Positions 1 through 10,849 of a stretch of DNA of 14,753 bases are shown here, piece after piece. The stretch is taken from assembly GCA_013115135.1 (NCBI GenBank), contig JABANP010000850.1, forward strand, positions 1-14,753, read 5' to 3'. Numbering within the stretch: the first letter of the stretch is position 1; each line of letters opens with the position of its first letter. Under the pieces are notes generated by a model, which was given only the letters and a program-made list of their open reading frames with translations, was not told the DNA's origin and did not search any database. This stretch comes from Perkinsus olseni. Taxonomy: Eukaryota; Perkinsozoa; Perkinsida; Perkinsidae. Position numbers and translations under genes: made by a program.

Positions 1-28
1 TGGCTAATCGTCCTCCTCGGCTTCGATC

Positions 29-2139
29 ATGGCAAATGACGTGGCTTCAGGCACGTCCCAGGTCGCATGCCTTCCTTAGGAGGCTGCCTCCAGTACAGTC
101 CCCAGGTGAGCGCCTGGCATGTTGGATCTGGCCCCACTGCTCGTGGGCTCCCTTGACTCCTGCCGCTGCACTCCCGGATAGTGGCCTTCGGCCCGCGCGG
201 ACCTTATCACAGTCCCACCAACGCGCCTCAAGCGAGAACGATCTGGCATCTTGTCTTGTGGGAAGGTGGTCGTCGAGGAGCGCGACTCTTGTCCCCGGCC
301 TCAACAGATGGCGGCTTCGGCCAACCATCAGGGCCTCTAAGCGACGCCGCAGTGCCTGCCTCGTGAGCGGACGACTAGCAACAACACCGCTAGTGAGGCT
401 GAACGGCAAGTCGCGGAATGCAACTCCTCCAGCATCAGGCAGCGAGCCCTCCACCAGTGCCTCCGGGTTGAGTTCATCCTCACCACGACCAACTCCTAAG
501 TTGACCCGTCGTAAATCTGTGTGTGATTCTCGGGAACGTCGCCGTCTTGCCATTCTGACGTCGGTTCCTCCTCTTCCTACTACTCACCACCATCCTGTAG
601 ATGCCTAATAATTCATAGCACCAATTAAACAACAACAACAACAGCCAGCAGACCGGAGGTGTATCTACGGAGTACTCACTTGGCTTCACCTCGTCTGTGC
701 TGCTGATGTTGCTGACAGTCTCACCATCCATCTCTGGGATATCTCAGACCCTGTGGGACTTGGTGTCATCATTAATCCCCGTCACTATTACCTCGGCGGC
801 CCAGTTTCGTGTCATGCTGCTACTACTACTACTGCTGCTGATGAGGATCAATCTACTTGGTCTCTTACGGGCCATCATAATGTGAGTGTTGGCTTGTCAA
901 TAACTACTGGGCGAGGGGCAGCTTCTGCTTCGTCGTGGTCTCACTTATAGCGAAGCGAAATAGTTAAATGCACCGCAAGGACTCCCTTCAATGCTGTGTC
1001 TTGCAGTTGATAGAATGGTAGAAGGCTCAGTCCGACAGATCCATGCCCAGAGATTGGCAGCACACGCTGTCCCTGGTCATCATCGGACTACCCGAGTGCA
1101 GAGGCTGGTCGGCGCACCTTCACGGTATGGCAGTGTGAACTGTAGATGCCCCAGGTGCATCCACATGCTATGGTCATCCCATACCGAGTCGTCAAGGCGA
1201 CTACCCACACCGATCCGTATGAAGGAGGTGTAGTTTATAGGACTGCCCCCATCAAGCATCAGTGAGCAGGCGGATGTATCAGCTTCTCATAGGCATTTGG
1301 GTATTGTCATATTATCCGTTGACAAATCTTTCGTACCACTCCAATCCCACTTCAGCCGGAAAAGTGATATCCCTGTTCAGCCTCCGGGCCAAGGTCCGTA
1401 CTCCCGATAAGATCAGTACATACGAGCACGACTATTCTTCAATACAGATGAGGCCGAAGTTGAGTATAACGAAGGAAGCCGCAGGGTCATCCTCGAGTAA
1501 GGCCGACACCTTGCCTCAGGCGTGAGGACTGACCACCATCATCATCATACTTGCTGCTCCTGGATGATGATGGTATCGCCCGTTCTGTAGACACACCTGT
1601 TACGCAGGTGGTGACTTCGCGTAGCGAAACTCGTGCGACCGAGTGAAAGAGAGTCCGTTTAATCGTCTGTCTACAGTGGGCTATCGACAGGTACGGATGT
1701 GACAGGGATAAGCTCATCACGTTCCTACAGTAGTAGCAGCTCACGCAGCATTGCATCCTCGATGAGTGCCTCAAGTCATGTGCCTGGCAAGGGCCTTACC
1801 ACGGAACGCCACCATCGCCTCACCGCCATGGGAACAGTAGAGAGGCTGTCGAGCTTGCAGAGGTGGGTTTGCTCCCCTCCAACGGAAGCGTCCGAGCTGC
1901 GCCACGAGTAGGTCCCTGTCCGGCCCTATACACCTAGCGATCAACGACTGGTCAGGGTCATGGTGGTCCCCAAAGGCCTATCCTCAAGTACGTATTGGAT
2001 GAGTTACTCTCTAAGCTTATGACCATGCTTGCCTCTTCTTCAGATGTGTGAAGGGGGTACGGACAGGCAACTGCATTTACGACAGATGGTGCATCGATTG
2101 AACCTTCGATCCCCTGACCTCCTTAACCATGTTTATTGA
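29..2139 (+). CDS. Multi-exon gene, unknown Ser/Pro-rich protein (exons only partly resolved)
   Basis: I do not recognise this protein. A start at ATG 29 is plausible (first codons M-A-N-D-V-A-S-G). The best-supported pieces are exon 182-596, which is Ser/Pro/Arg-rich; 651-696; about 750-881, with a run of Thr codons, ending at a GTGAGT donor; 951 to about 993; about 1165-1261; 1293 to about 1387; about 1421-1497; about 1563-1642; 1677-1862, with a Ser-rich stretch; 1912-1987; and 2044-2139, ending in TGA. The last three exons join in phase through introns 1863-1911 (49 nt) and 1988-2043 (56 nt). They encode a C-terminus with the segment RQMVHRLNLRSPDLLNHVY. Other plausible introns are 106-181, 597-650, 882-950, 1262-1292 and 1643-1676. 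Several middle joins do not close cleanly. The long open frame on the opposite strand at 47-553 looks like a shadow. The region could also be two genes or a decaying one. Confidence 0.5.
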
Positions 2140-2431
2140 GCTGTGATACAATTGAACGATGGCCTTGCGATCAGTGGCTCTGAGAGGATCTGGGCTTCTA
2201 GATCACTCGGGGACCACCGCGCGCATCAACCCGTCCCGCTGAGTTGGATTGAATCGTGAAGTTGTCCATTGTGGAGCGCCCTTTTGTAACGAGTTCGATA
2301 TAGTGGTACCAGTTAGACCAGTTAGACCAACGGGATCTCATTGTGGTACTGGGGGTTTCCTCTGCTAGCCCGGGCAGGGGAGCCCCCTGAGGGGACTGCC
2401 TTACTTTAATCCCTGTAGTTCACGTCAATTA
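2140..2431. other. Intergenic region with a 9-bp tandem repeat and a short hairpin
   Basis: I see no coding exon in these 292 bases. They hold two adjacent copies of AGTTAGACC (2311-2328) and a small perfect hairpin, CCCC-TGA-GGGG (2384-2394), inside a G/C-rich stretch about 40 nt before the next start codon. The 11-mer TAGTGGTACCA at 2301-2311 recurs near 2920, inside the following gene. The region must carry the 3' end signals of the upstream gene and the promoter of the downstream one, but I cannot point to either. Confidence 0.4.
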
Positions 2432-3618
2432 ATGCCGCCGAAGCCTGCTGACACTCTTGTGGGGGAACTTGCCCGCCTACGTCAGCAAATAAGAGACTCA
2501 GCCGTGCGTGTGAAGAGGCGGCAGATGATCTCAGAGCGAGGCCGTCCGCAGCTGACAGCCTCCGCTATTCCAGAGACAGGTCGGTGTACAACTCACGATG
2601 TGAGCCGGCCCTCAGCGGCCACGGAGCAAGGAACTGGAGCCCCTCCCATGATAGCCAAGGCGGACCTTCTTCGAAGGAAGAATCAGTTGCACTCCTACGT
2701 GAGTGAGTGTCTCTGTCCTCACTCAGGGCACGCACTCCCGCCGCTCAGATCAGAACGCTCGAGAGTCGACTCACCGAAGCCGAGGACATCCTCTCGTCCC
2801 AGACGGGAGCTAGTGAGACCATACACCAACTGAAGGCCTCGAACACTGCATTATCACGACAATTGGCGGCAGCGAGGATGGCTGCTAATAAGTGAGTTGT
2901 TCTTGCTGCGGCATTCTCATAGTGGTACCATCCGCTGCCGAATTCGTCGACTTAGAAAAGGCTAACCTCGAGTGAATCAGCACGTGTACCGGCGGGCGCT
3001 GGGTTCAGGGCACGGTGTAAGGTACCGAGATCAATGCGATGCCCTACGAGAGAAGTTGATGCGGTTGACGCCCTCTCCTGAGCAAGGGCGTGATGGAGCG
3101 GCCGCAGGGCGGTTCGGCCCCACACTGGCTGATGCTCGCAGTCGAATCAACTCACTCACGGAAGCACTCGAGGCGAAGAATGTAGGTCAACTCGATGAGT
3201 GTCATCAACCCTCAGAAGGTTACCCTCTGATAGAAGGTCGACACACCACAAATAGGGAGCCTCTATGGGCGTGGTCTTTCTCAGGCCGAGTGCGAACGAT
3301 TGATGCAGGAGGTCTCGAGGCTCCGTGATGGGACGCTGCTCACCAAGCTGAGCAATCGGGTACGTTGAGACAGGATGCTATGGGGCTGTTCCCTCCGTCG
3401 ATTGGCAGGTGTATCGTCTAGAGAAGGAGAACGCTGAGCTACGAGGAGAGCACTCACGGCAAGAGCATGGCGAGGGAAGTCTGGAACGCTTCATGGCGGA
3501 CCAGTCAAGAGCAGTCAGCAAGTTCATGCGAGAAACCAGTGATTTGGTCAGCCCTATCAGCGACATAAGCTACATCTGGGCGGCGGCCACTCCTAGTGGA
3601 CGACATGATCACCACTGA
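2432..3618 (+). CDS. Coiled-coil protein, seven or eight exons
   Basis: Proposed exons are 2432-2480, 2516-2702, 2727-2889 or 2891, about 2956-2971, 3022-3181, 3237-3359 and 3409-3618 (TGA). The introns between them are 2481-2515 (35 nt), 2703-2726 (24 nt, GTGAGT donor), 2892 to about 2955, 2972-3021 (50 nt), 3182-3236 (55 nt) and 3360-3408 (49 nt). All but the one near 2892 join in phase. The product is rich in Glu, Arg, Leu and Gln with heptad-like segments, for example IRTLESRLTEAED, VDLEKANLEYRDQCDALREK, AECERLMQEVSRLRDG and VYRLEKENAELRGEH. It has no signal peptide or membrane segment. That fits a structural or scaffold protein, but no specific family can be named. The start is the first ATG of the leading frame. 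The join between 2889 and 2956 is off by one base with canonical sites, so either a splice site is missed or a small indel is present. Confidence 0.65.
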
Positions 3619-3909
3619 TGCTGCTGCTGCCTACGTGTTGTGTTTACCAAGTGCCTTGTTCCTCCAATACACGTACATTAATTGAGGTAGAGATGGGCAA
3701 CCTCCCCGATATCTACCTTTCTGCGGTCTACGGCTCGTCCCTCGACGTAAAGGAGTAATCCGAGATTCTCGTTGCCCCCCGATACAAGTTGCGCTGTTAG
3801 TGCAGCCTGCATGCACTTCTCGGGCCAACACTGACGAAACAACAACATCTTCCTTGTGCACCACGGAAGCTTCTACGAACTCTATTCACGTTAGTATTTT
3901 CCTCCTTCC
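3619..3909. other. Intergenic region between coiled-coil and apyrase genes
   Basis: These 291 bases begin directly after the stop codon with a short CTG run (3618-3630). I see no supported exon on either strand. An open frame on the minus strand (3631-3864) has no convincing composition. The end is pyrimidine-rich (TTTTCCTCCTTCC) just before the apyrase ATG and may be 5' leader or promoter sequence. Confidence 0.4.
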
Positions 3910-6451
3910 ATGTATGATGAGCATCATCGCCAGGAGCCTTCACACGGGATTGATGTAACCGTTAAACGACGATTGGAGCTCTCCTCGATGAAGGCAGAGG
4001 AGGAAAATGTTATAGACGATCTTACGCCGCGGGATGCGTCGTGGGCCGTCAGGAATGAGCCGGCCTTCCATCCCGGGCTATTGGCCATGAACCCAATCTC
4101 AGTCACTGTTAGTAGTATGAGAACGAAGAGCTGGAAGCTTTTACGCAGTTGCCGGGAGCAAGCCGTTAGAGTAGCGCTCCTTGCCCTATTCACGCTGCTT
4201 CTTGTGGGCGTCCTAATTAACTTCGGCAGCGGTCGCCTCGTCTCTCGGGGCAGCGGCTCTCTTGAGCAGTCGATATTTAAGGTGGTGCTGGATGCTGGCT
4301 CCACTGGTACTCGGATACATGTTTTTAAATTTCGCCGGAGGGATGGGGACATCACACTGGAACGAACAGCGGACCCTGAGATGACGTTTTTCCGGAAAGT
4401 TGACGGCGGTCTCTCCGCTTACAAGGAGAACCCGGAGGAAGCGAGGTACTATGGGACGGAGGGGGCAGTTGAGTCCGAATGAAAGCCAGAAAGGCTGCTG
4501 CTGCTGTGGGGTTCGAGCTCCCGAGTCCGCAGTATAACACGTCAGCGTGAATGAATAGTGGTAGTGAGGTACTCCTCGGGTGATACCTGTTGGATGAGGT
4601 CAGCCAGTTAGCATCGGTCCAACGGTGCACTGTTTCAGGGAAGGGCTCTTAAAGGAGGCTTCTATCGGCGTACCAGAGGCAGTAGGATGTCAGGCTTTGC
4701 TACTGGCTACCGCAGGGCTTAGGCTAATACCACCCCAGGCGGCAGAGGAGCTACTACAGGTAGTGGAGGGGGGTGCGTAGGATCATGGACGTTCATACTG
4801 CCATATCTACTGTACATGCTCATCACACATGCTCAACTGAATGAGCGGATGGTAACAGCAGTGGTACACTGCCAAACAAATCCACAGCGACAACTGTTTC
4901 GGTCACTTCCTTTGCCGATTCACTGCTTCCGAAGTCGTGCTCTGAGTGTACTGATGAGTACAATAGTGTGGACTCCCTCCTTATGCCAACAGTCCTATAT
5001 GAAACGAGTACTCGAATCGCAACGAATACTGAAAGCCCAATCTCGAGCTGCAAATAGTCGAAAAATCGTCGAGGGCTTCGCCAGCGGCCTTGTCCTACAC
5101 GCCCAATCCATAGTCATTGCTCACCTCTCTAATGTATTAGACGCTCTACAAGCTCCTATAGCAAACGCCGTGTCAAATCTGCTGGCGGCCAGCTCTCTAC
5201 ATGCTCGATACTCCTCTACTCAGGTCTCTCGGAGAGTGATACGTGAAAGCCCCTTCACTCTGGTACGAGATGAGGATGTTGCGGTATTGGATGGCTCCGA
5301 GGAGGGTCTATACATGTGGCGTAGTGTAGACTTTATCTACGGCGCTCACTCATCGGCCCTCACTTCCAAGCCCAGCGCTGTGGTGGATCTGGGCGGCGGC
5401 AGCGTCCAGTTGGCCTACCGCACGTTGAAAGGATCCCAAGTAGTAGGGGGTATCGGAGAACATAGCCCTGTTGGGCGGCACTACTCTCGGGGCTCCCTGG
5501 GACTTTTTCCCTTGAGTATGTCGTACTGTAGGTATCCCCGTCCGACCGTAACAAGTTTACTGACTATCTACGGCCTACCTATCCGATAGGAGCCGCCGCC
5601 TCTTCCACCTCCTCTGAGAAGAGGATGAAGGACTACTTCCTAGCATCAGCAGCGTCCATCCAGCCACAGAGTATGGCCGATGGTCCTTTGTACGTCCACA
5701 GCTGGCTTGGCTACGGCCTGGAGGCAGCCAGGCAGCGGGTATTACAGGAGAATACTAATGGTAGTAGCAGGGGAATGAGGAGTTCATCACACGCGGATTT
5801 CATTAGTACACGGACATTCACAGTGGACACCGCACGGCCGTCCAGCAACCATCTCTGAGGGCTGTCGGCGACGGCGGCGCGGTCGTGATGTTAGATCCAC
5901 CTCATCTTCAAGGTACCTCCCCATGCCTCATACCATCCGACGATCTACCCCAATACTACGACTATGCAGGCGTACGTCTCTCTCTCCATCCTGATCATTT
6001 GCCTTCCTCTTCCCGTTATCAGAGGTGCCTCGCTACTGTGCGGGCTGCCCTCGACCTACACCAGGACTGTGGGGCTACTCAGGCTTCCGAGTGTGCTTTT
6101 AACGGTGCTTGGAGGGGACCTATCGACCCGAGCAGCTACACTTTTCGAGTATTCTCGTATGTTTTTGACGTGGCCCGCTCTAATGGTCTGGTCCCCACTG
6201 GAGCCCACGAGGTCGTCATCACCGTAGCGCAGTTCCGCGACGTCGCTCGTGTGCGATGCGCTGAGACCGTCGGAGGCGGCAGTCTGCCGTGGGCGTGTTT
6301 AGACGCTGTTTATGTTACTTCTCTCTTGTCCGATGGCTTTGGGATACCCGACACACAGCCAACCGTAGTGGCAGAGCGCCTCTCCTACGACAAGGGCGGC
6401 CTCCTCTACGCTGCCTGGCCCCTCGGGGCAGCACTGGAAAGGCTTGAGTGA
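3910..6451 (+). CDS. GDA1/CD39-family apyrase (nucleoside di/triphosphatase), type II membrane protein
   Basis: The family hydrolyses nucleoside di- or triphosphates, usually in the lumen of the secretory pathway or outside the cell. Exons are 3910-4445, 4639-4759, 5224-5515, 5590-5738 and 5807-6451 (TGA), giving about 580 aa with every join in phase. One membrane segment lies at residues 86-105 (VALLALFTLLLVGVLINF), after a cytosolic tail of about 85 residues. The apyrase regions follow in order: VVLDAGSTGTR (about 125-135), ATAGLRL (202-208), GSEEGLYMW (243-251, with the catalytic Glu pair), VVDLGGGSVQ (272-281) and YVHSWLGYG (351-359). Later come a CAFNGAW motif and paired Cys typical of the fold. 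There is no C-terminal membrane segment, so the layout matches Golgi GDA1-type rather than two-anchor ecto-apyrases. Introns are 193, 464, 74 and 68 nt. Removing the 464-nt intron gives the usual distance between regions 2 and 3. Later Met codons at 3988, 4087 and 4117 are alternative starts, all before the anchor. Confidence 0.9.
4760..5223 (+). other. Long apyrase intron with an open reading frame
   Basis: This GT-AG interval separates the exon ending at CAG 4759 from the exon starting at GTC 5224, both in phase 0. It is by far the longest intron I can support in the window. From 4816 to the exon it contains no stop codon in the phase of the downstream exon (136 codons). If translated it would insert up to about 136 residues between apyrase regions 2 and 3, where family members normally have only a few tens of residues. 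I therefore call it intron, with partial exon use as the alternative. I recognise no domain in the open frame. Confidence 0.6.
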
Positions 6452-6711
6452 TCCCTAACAGCTGCTGCTGCTGTTGGTTTGATTTGTCCATAGGGAAGCC
6501 TTGAGCGCCTCCTGTTTCCCCGTTCACTGTCCAATATCCTCTTCTGTAGTTCCTCCTCGCTGGGAGCTGCGAATTCGACGCTCACACATTGACTGTAGCA
6601 TTCGTTTTTATTCACCGTTACATTTCGAAGGAATACCACATTTTTGGTTACTCATTCTTTCGGGTTTGCCCGGCGATCATCAGCTTCGTCGTAGCTTTCC
6701 GATTCCTTGCC
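6452..6711. other. Intergenic region between apyrase and DIM1
   Basis: The 260 bases start with a CTG run (6461-6472) about 10 nt after the apyrase stop. A frame in phase with DIM1 is open from 6589. It could extend the DIM1 N-terminus with a hydrophobic stretch (residues like FGYSFFRVCPAIISFVVAF), but I treat it as 5' leader because the family does not carry a membrane segment. Confidence 0.4.
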
Positions 6712-8290
<1,579 letters not shown>

Positions 8291-8406
8291 GTGTTGCCCA
8301 AACTCAACCTCTACCAGTGCGGCCGCCGTTGAGGACTCTCAGGAGTGACCCGGCTTGTAACGTATCTTCTACTACCACCGTATGCTACCGTGGTGTTGAG
8401 TCGTCA

Positions 8407-9968
8407 ATGAGAGGGAAGGAGAGAAGTAACCTCGGAGCCTCCAAGTGGTGGAAGCAATGGCCTTTTGTGTGCGGGCTGAGCTACTCACAGCAGGCGGCCA
8501 TACACCCACGATAAGGAATGGTGGTAGTCTAGCGATGGCCCCCGATGGCGAGAAGTAGTACCGTTGGGGCCCACCACGCCTACTTGGACTACAAGAGCAG
8601 GTTCATCCTGTTCGGTGGGGACCCCCTCGAGAGCTTCTCTACGCCCGTGGTCACCACACTCGCTGAGACTCCCACCACCCCTTGGCAGTAGATGTGGTGC
8701 ATCACGGGAAGGCTGGACATGCATGATCCATCCGGTGTTAGGAAGGTGCTGCCAGTCGCGGAGGGTCCACCATCCCGTCCTTCACTGGTGTCCTTCGCAT
8801 CAGCCGTGGTCACTGAGGTTGGCGGCACGGATGGACAGCAGCAGGGATTGTATTTGATCGTCTTCGGTGGGGTTGGCGGGGATAGGGCATCCATTGGAGG
8901 TCGGAGGTCATCTTGATCTGCTGTTGCCAGGCCTCCACCCTCAGAAACCTACGCCTTCGATCTCAACCGACGTCTTTGGCGTCGACTCTTCTTCCCCCAC
9001 GGTGGACCGCCTCCGCGACACAGCTCGGGGTTGTGCATCTCTCACAACACTGAGGTCCTTCTCTTCGGCGGCATCAGTAAGATCACTGCCACAACATCGA
9101 CGACTGTTGCTCGACTAAGGCGATCCTGAGAGGCTACGGCGTTCCGACCTCTGGAGCTTGGACTTGTCGAAGGTTGACTGGTCGTACGATCGCATCCCCA
9201 GCCAGTACCATAGCATAGGGGGTGCGGTATGGAGGAAAGTCAAAGTGGGCAGCTCGTGAGTGGCTCGTATTGAACTCAGCGACCCGCTCATTCCCCTCTC
9301 ATCAGTTCCACGGCACTTCGACCGTCACCTCGAGATAAGTTTGCCATGGCCTCCCATCAGCCGTCGGGCTCCATCTACCTATTCGGTGGAAAGACCGGTT
9401 AAGTCCCAGACCCCTATATGCCGCGCTTCCATTGGTGTGTCCTCTGGTGACTACTCACCTCATCGTAGGGGTCGACTGGGATACGAGCCTCTCCAATCAG
9501 CTCTGGCGCCTCGATTGTTCCACTTACGAGTGGGAACTTCTGGACACCAAAGGGTGGACCAATCGAGATCGGTGCAGGTGCCTATGGTACCTGCCGCTCA
9601 GGGCATCTCCGCCGCCCTGTCGAGAGGTTGCTAGCTCGTCGTGGCTGTAGAGCATCGGTGACTCTGAGCTCCTCCTCTTGCCCAATGATGCAGCGTCCCT
9701 ATACACCCTTGATCTCAACAACCACTACTGGTCTGACCACCGATGCACTCCACCGCGTTTCCTCGCATGGCCACTGATACCTCAGGCAATGCTCTTCCCG
9801 ATGATCCCATCATCTGCCAGGTGTCAAGTCTTAATGTCGGGCGAGGTGTGTCGAAATCTGCCGCAAGTCGAGGGCTTATGGGCCATCTCTCCCTACACGA
9901 GAGCCAAACGCCAAGGGCTGATCTTACTTGACAACAGCGTGGCATCAGTTATTGTTATTCCTTTTTGA
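8407..9968 (+). CDS. Kelch-repeat beta-propeller protein
   Basis: Proposed exons are 8407-8466, 8533-8687, 8712-8906, 8931-9076, 9120-9255, 9306-9397, 9469-9626 and 9651-9968 (TGA), about 419 aa, all joins in phase. Kelch signatures recur along the chain: SRFILFGG, LYLIVFGG, EVLLFGG and SIYLFGG, each followed by a segment with Tyr/Trp such as TYAFDLNRRLW, SDLWSLDL, NQLWRLDCSTYEW and SLYTLDLNNHYW. This fits a beta-propeller of about six blades used for protein binding; the partner is not visible. There is no extra domain such as BTB or a phosphatase, and no membrane segment. Three of the introns (8688-8711, 8907-8930, 9627-9650) are only 24 nt. Each covers an in-frame stop and leaves the frame unchanged, so a decaying gene with nonsense codons is the alternative. 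The last blades are weak: the expected FGG appears as LLLLPN. The start at ATG 8407 is the first that precedes the blade-1 Trp segment KWWKQWPF. Confidence 0.75.
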
Positions 9969-10518
9969 ATGCCGCTCAAATGACTTCTTTATCCGCCAAT
10001 TGTATCCCCTCGTCACGACCCTCCCGCCAATTTGCTGATCTCTCAACAACTCGCTAATGTGATGTCCTCGACCCCCATATAGGAGTCGGCCTTATCTGCT
10101 AAATAGGCTTCTGAATGGTATAGTGTCAACTGATGCATACGGACTTTCATCCCAATTCCCAAAATGAATTAGGCCCCGGCTACCACTGGTGGGTGTAAGG
10201 CTGCGTCGACAGGCAGGACAAAGAGATAGGTTGGACTGTCGGATCGTTCGATTGACAGCTCAATACGTACAGTATTTTTAGGCGGCCTCACAGGACAGTG
10301 GTAGTGAACCTAAACTATTGTCTCCACCTGGACTGTCCAGGCTAGATATGCAGGAGGATTCTCCTTCTGCACCGTGCAACGCATGCTTCTTTGACTTACG
10401 TCAATTCGTTTTTGTAGTGTTACGGAGGGGCTGAATAGTGGGTGAATCATTCGAAAATCCATACCTGAAAGCCCGAAAGAACGAGTAAGCAATCATACAG
10501 AAGATGAGAGGCTATCGC
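9969..10518. other. Non-coding stretch holding the 3' flank of tRNA-Ser copy 1
   Basis: I see no supported gene in these 550 bases. From about 10115 the sequence is alignable with 13457 onward, for example the shared GTCAACTGATGC, CCCCGGCTA and GTCTCCACCTG blocks. Read on the minus strand, both copies encode the short peptide SPYASVD at the outer end, which suggests the repeated segment once overlapped a gene end. Confidence 0.4.
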
Positions 10519-10600
10519 CGGCAGCAGCAGGATTCGAACCTGCGCAGGCACAGGCTAGGGGATTTCGAGTCCATCTCCTTAACCACTCGGACACGCTGTC
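10519..10600 (-). tRNA. tRNA-Ser (anticodon CGA), copy 1, degenerate anticodon stem
   Basis: On the minus strand the 82-nt sequence begins GACAGCG and has the class II D-arm TCCGAGTGGTTAAGGAG, an anticodon loop CTCGAAA (anticodon CGA, reading UCG Ser codons), a long variable arm, a perfect T-arm (GCAGG-TTCGAAT-CCTGC), and discriminator G. CCA is not encoded, as expected in eukaryotes. No intron is present. The acceptor stem has one A-C mismatch at position 2. Only three of five pairs form in the anticodon stem, and the variable-arm stem is weak. It may be transcribed, because both internal promoter boxes look good, but folding as an active tRNA is doubtful. The second copy at 13812-13893 has the opposite pattern of damage. 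Confidence 0.8.
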
Positions 10601-10614
10601 TTTCGGTTAAATGT

Positions 10615-10649
10615 AATGCATGGCGGGCTTCTCTGGCAACCGATGCATT
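10615..10649. repeat. AATGCAT inverted repeat upstream of tRNA-Ser copy 1
   Basis: Arms AATGCAT (10615-10621) and ATGCATT (10643-10649) flank a 21-nt spacer. The same arrangement lies at the same place beside tRNA copy 2 (13909-13940), with ATGCAT arms and a nearly identical spacer core (GGCTTCT, TGGCAACCG). It sits 15-50 bases before the tRNA 5' end. Its role is unknown. Confidence 0.5.
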
Positions 10650-10743
10650 AATGTGAGTCATCAGGTAGATGATAAGGAGACCTCCGACCTGCCTCCCCGG
10701 CGAGTGGACGCACTAGCATCCAAGTTCTACCAAGTATTGAGTC

Positions 10744-10838
10744 CCAGTGCATCCACCGAAGGGCAATCTGGCAGGAGGTAGGGAGCTTCTTTTCGGCATC
10801 ACAACACACGATGGTCGCCGCGTCCGATATCCCCACCG
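10744..10838 (+). pseudogene. Orphan coding-like block, copy A (RELLF...RVRY)
   Basis: On the plus strand this block can encode LAGGRELLFGITTHDGRRVRY. A diverged copy lies at 14138-14232. Between copies at least six codons differ only at the third base while the RELLF, TTHD and RVRY residues are kept, which suggests a once-real coding exon. I cannot connect it to a complete gene here or name a family. On the minus strand it lies beyond the 3' end of the signal-anchor gene. Confidence 0.4.
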
Positions 10839-10849
10839 GGACACCTCAG

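Larger units (their letters stand above)
10115..10655. repeat. Duplicated tRNA-Ser segment, copy A
   Basis: This interval aligns with 13457-13941 in the same orientation. Similarity covers about 400 bases on the 3' side of the tRNA, the tRNA itself, and about 50 bases on its 5' side, with many substitutions and small indels. Shared anchors are GTCAACTGATGC, GTCTCCACCTG, TTTCGAGTCCA, CTTAACCACTCGGACACGCT and GGCAACCGATGCATT. The tRNA 5' ends are 3293 bp apart, so this is an old tandem or dispersed duplication. Confidence 0.75.

Noticed and set aside
47..553. Long minus-strand open frame of 168 codons at the left edge
   Set aside because: The plus strand gives a Ser/Pro-rich frame linked by splice sites to later exons; the minus frame has no domain or continuation.
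3924..4355. Minus-strand open frame of 143 codons
   Set aside because: It lies opposite apyrase exon 1, which contains clear apyrase motifs; it is a shadow.
4352..4630. Minus-strand open frame across the apyrase exon 1/intron 1 border
   Set aside because: It is a shadow of exon 1 and intron sequence, with no recognisable content.
9260..9634. Plus-strand open frame of 124 codons inside the kelch gene
   Set aside because: It runs through introns 9256-9305 and 9398-9468; the kelch motifs are in the other frame.
9627..9650. Stop-codon reassignment as the explanation of in-frame stops
   Set aside because: DIM1 and apyrase use TGA as terminal stops, TGA and TAG occur in the unspliced frames of clear introns, and all stops in question fall in GT-AG segments; small introns or decay are simpler.
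10310..10492. Minus-strand 60-codon frame and its counterpart at 13641-13823
   Set aside because: Both copies end in a similar QVET peptide, but the rest diverges by indels and shows no protein-like conservation; it is better explained by the DNA duplication.
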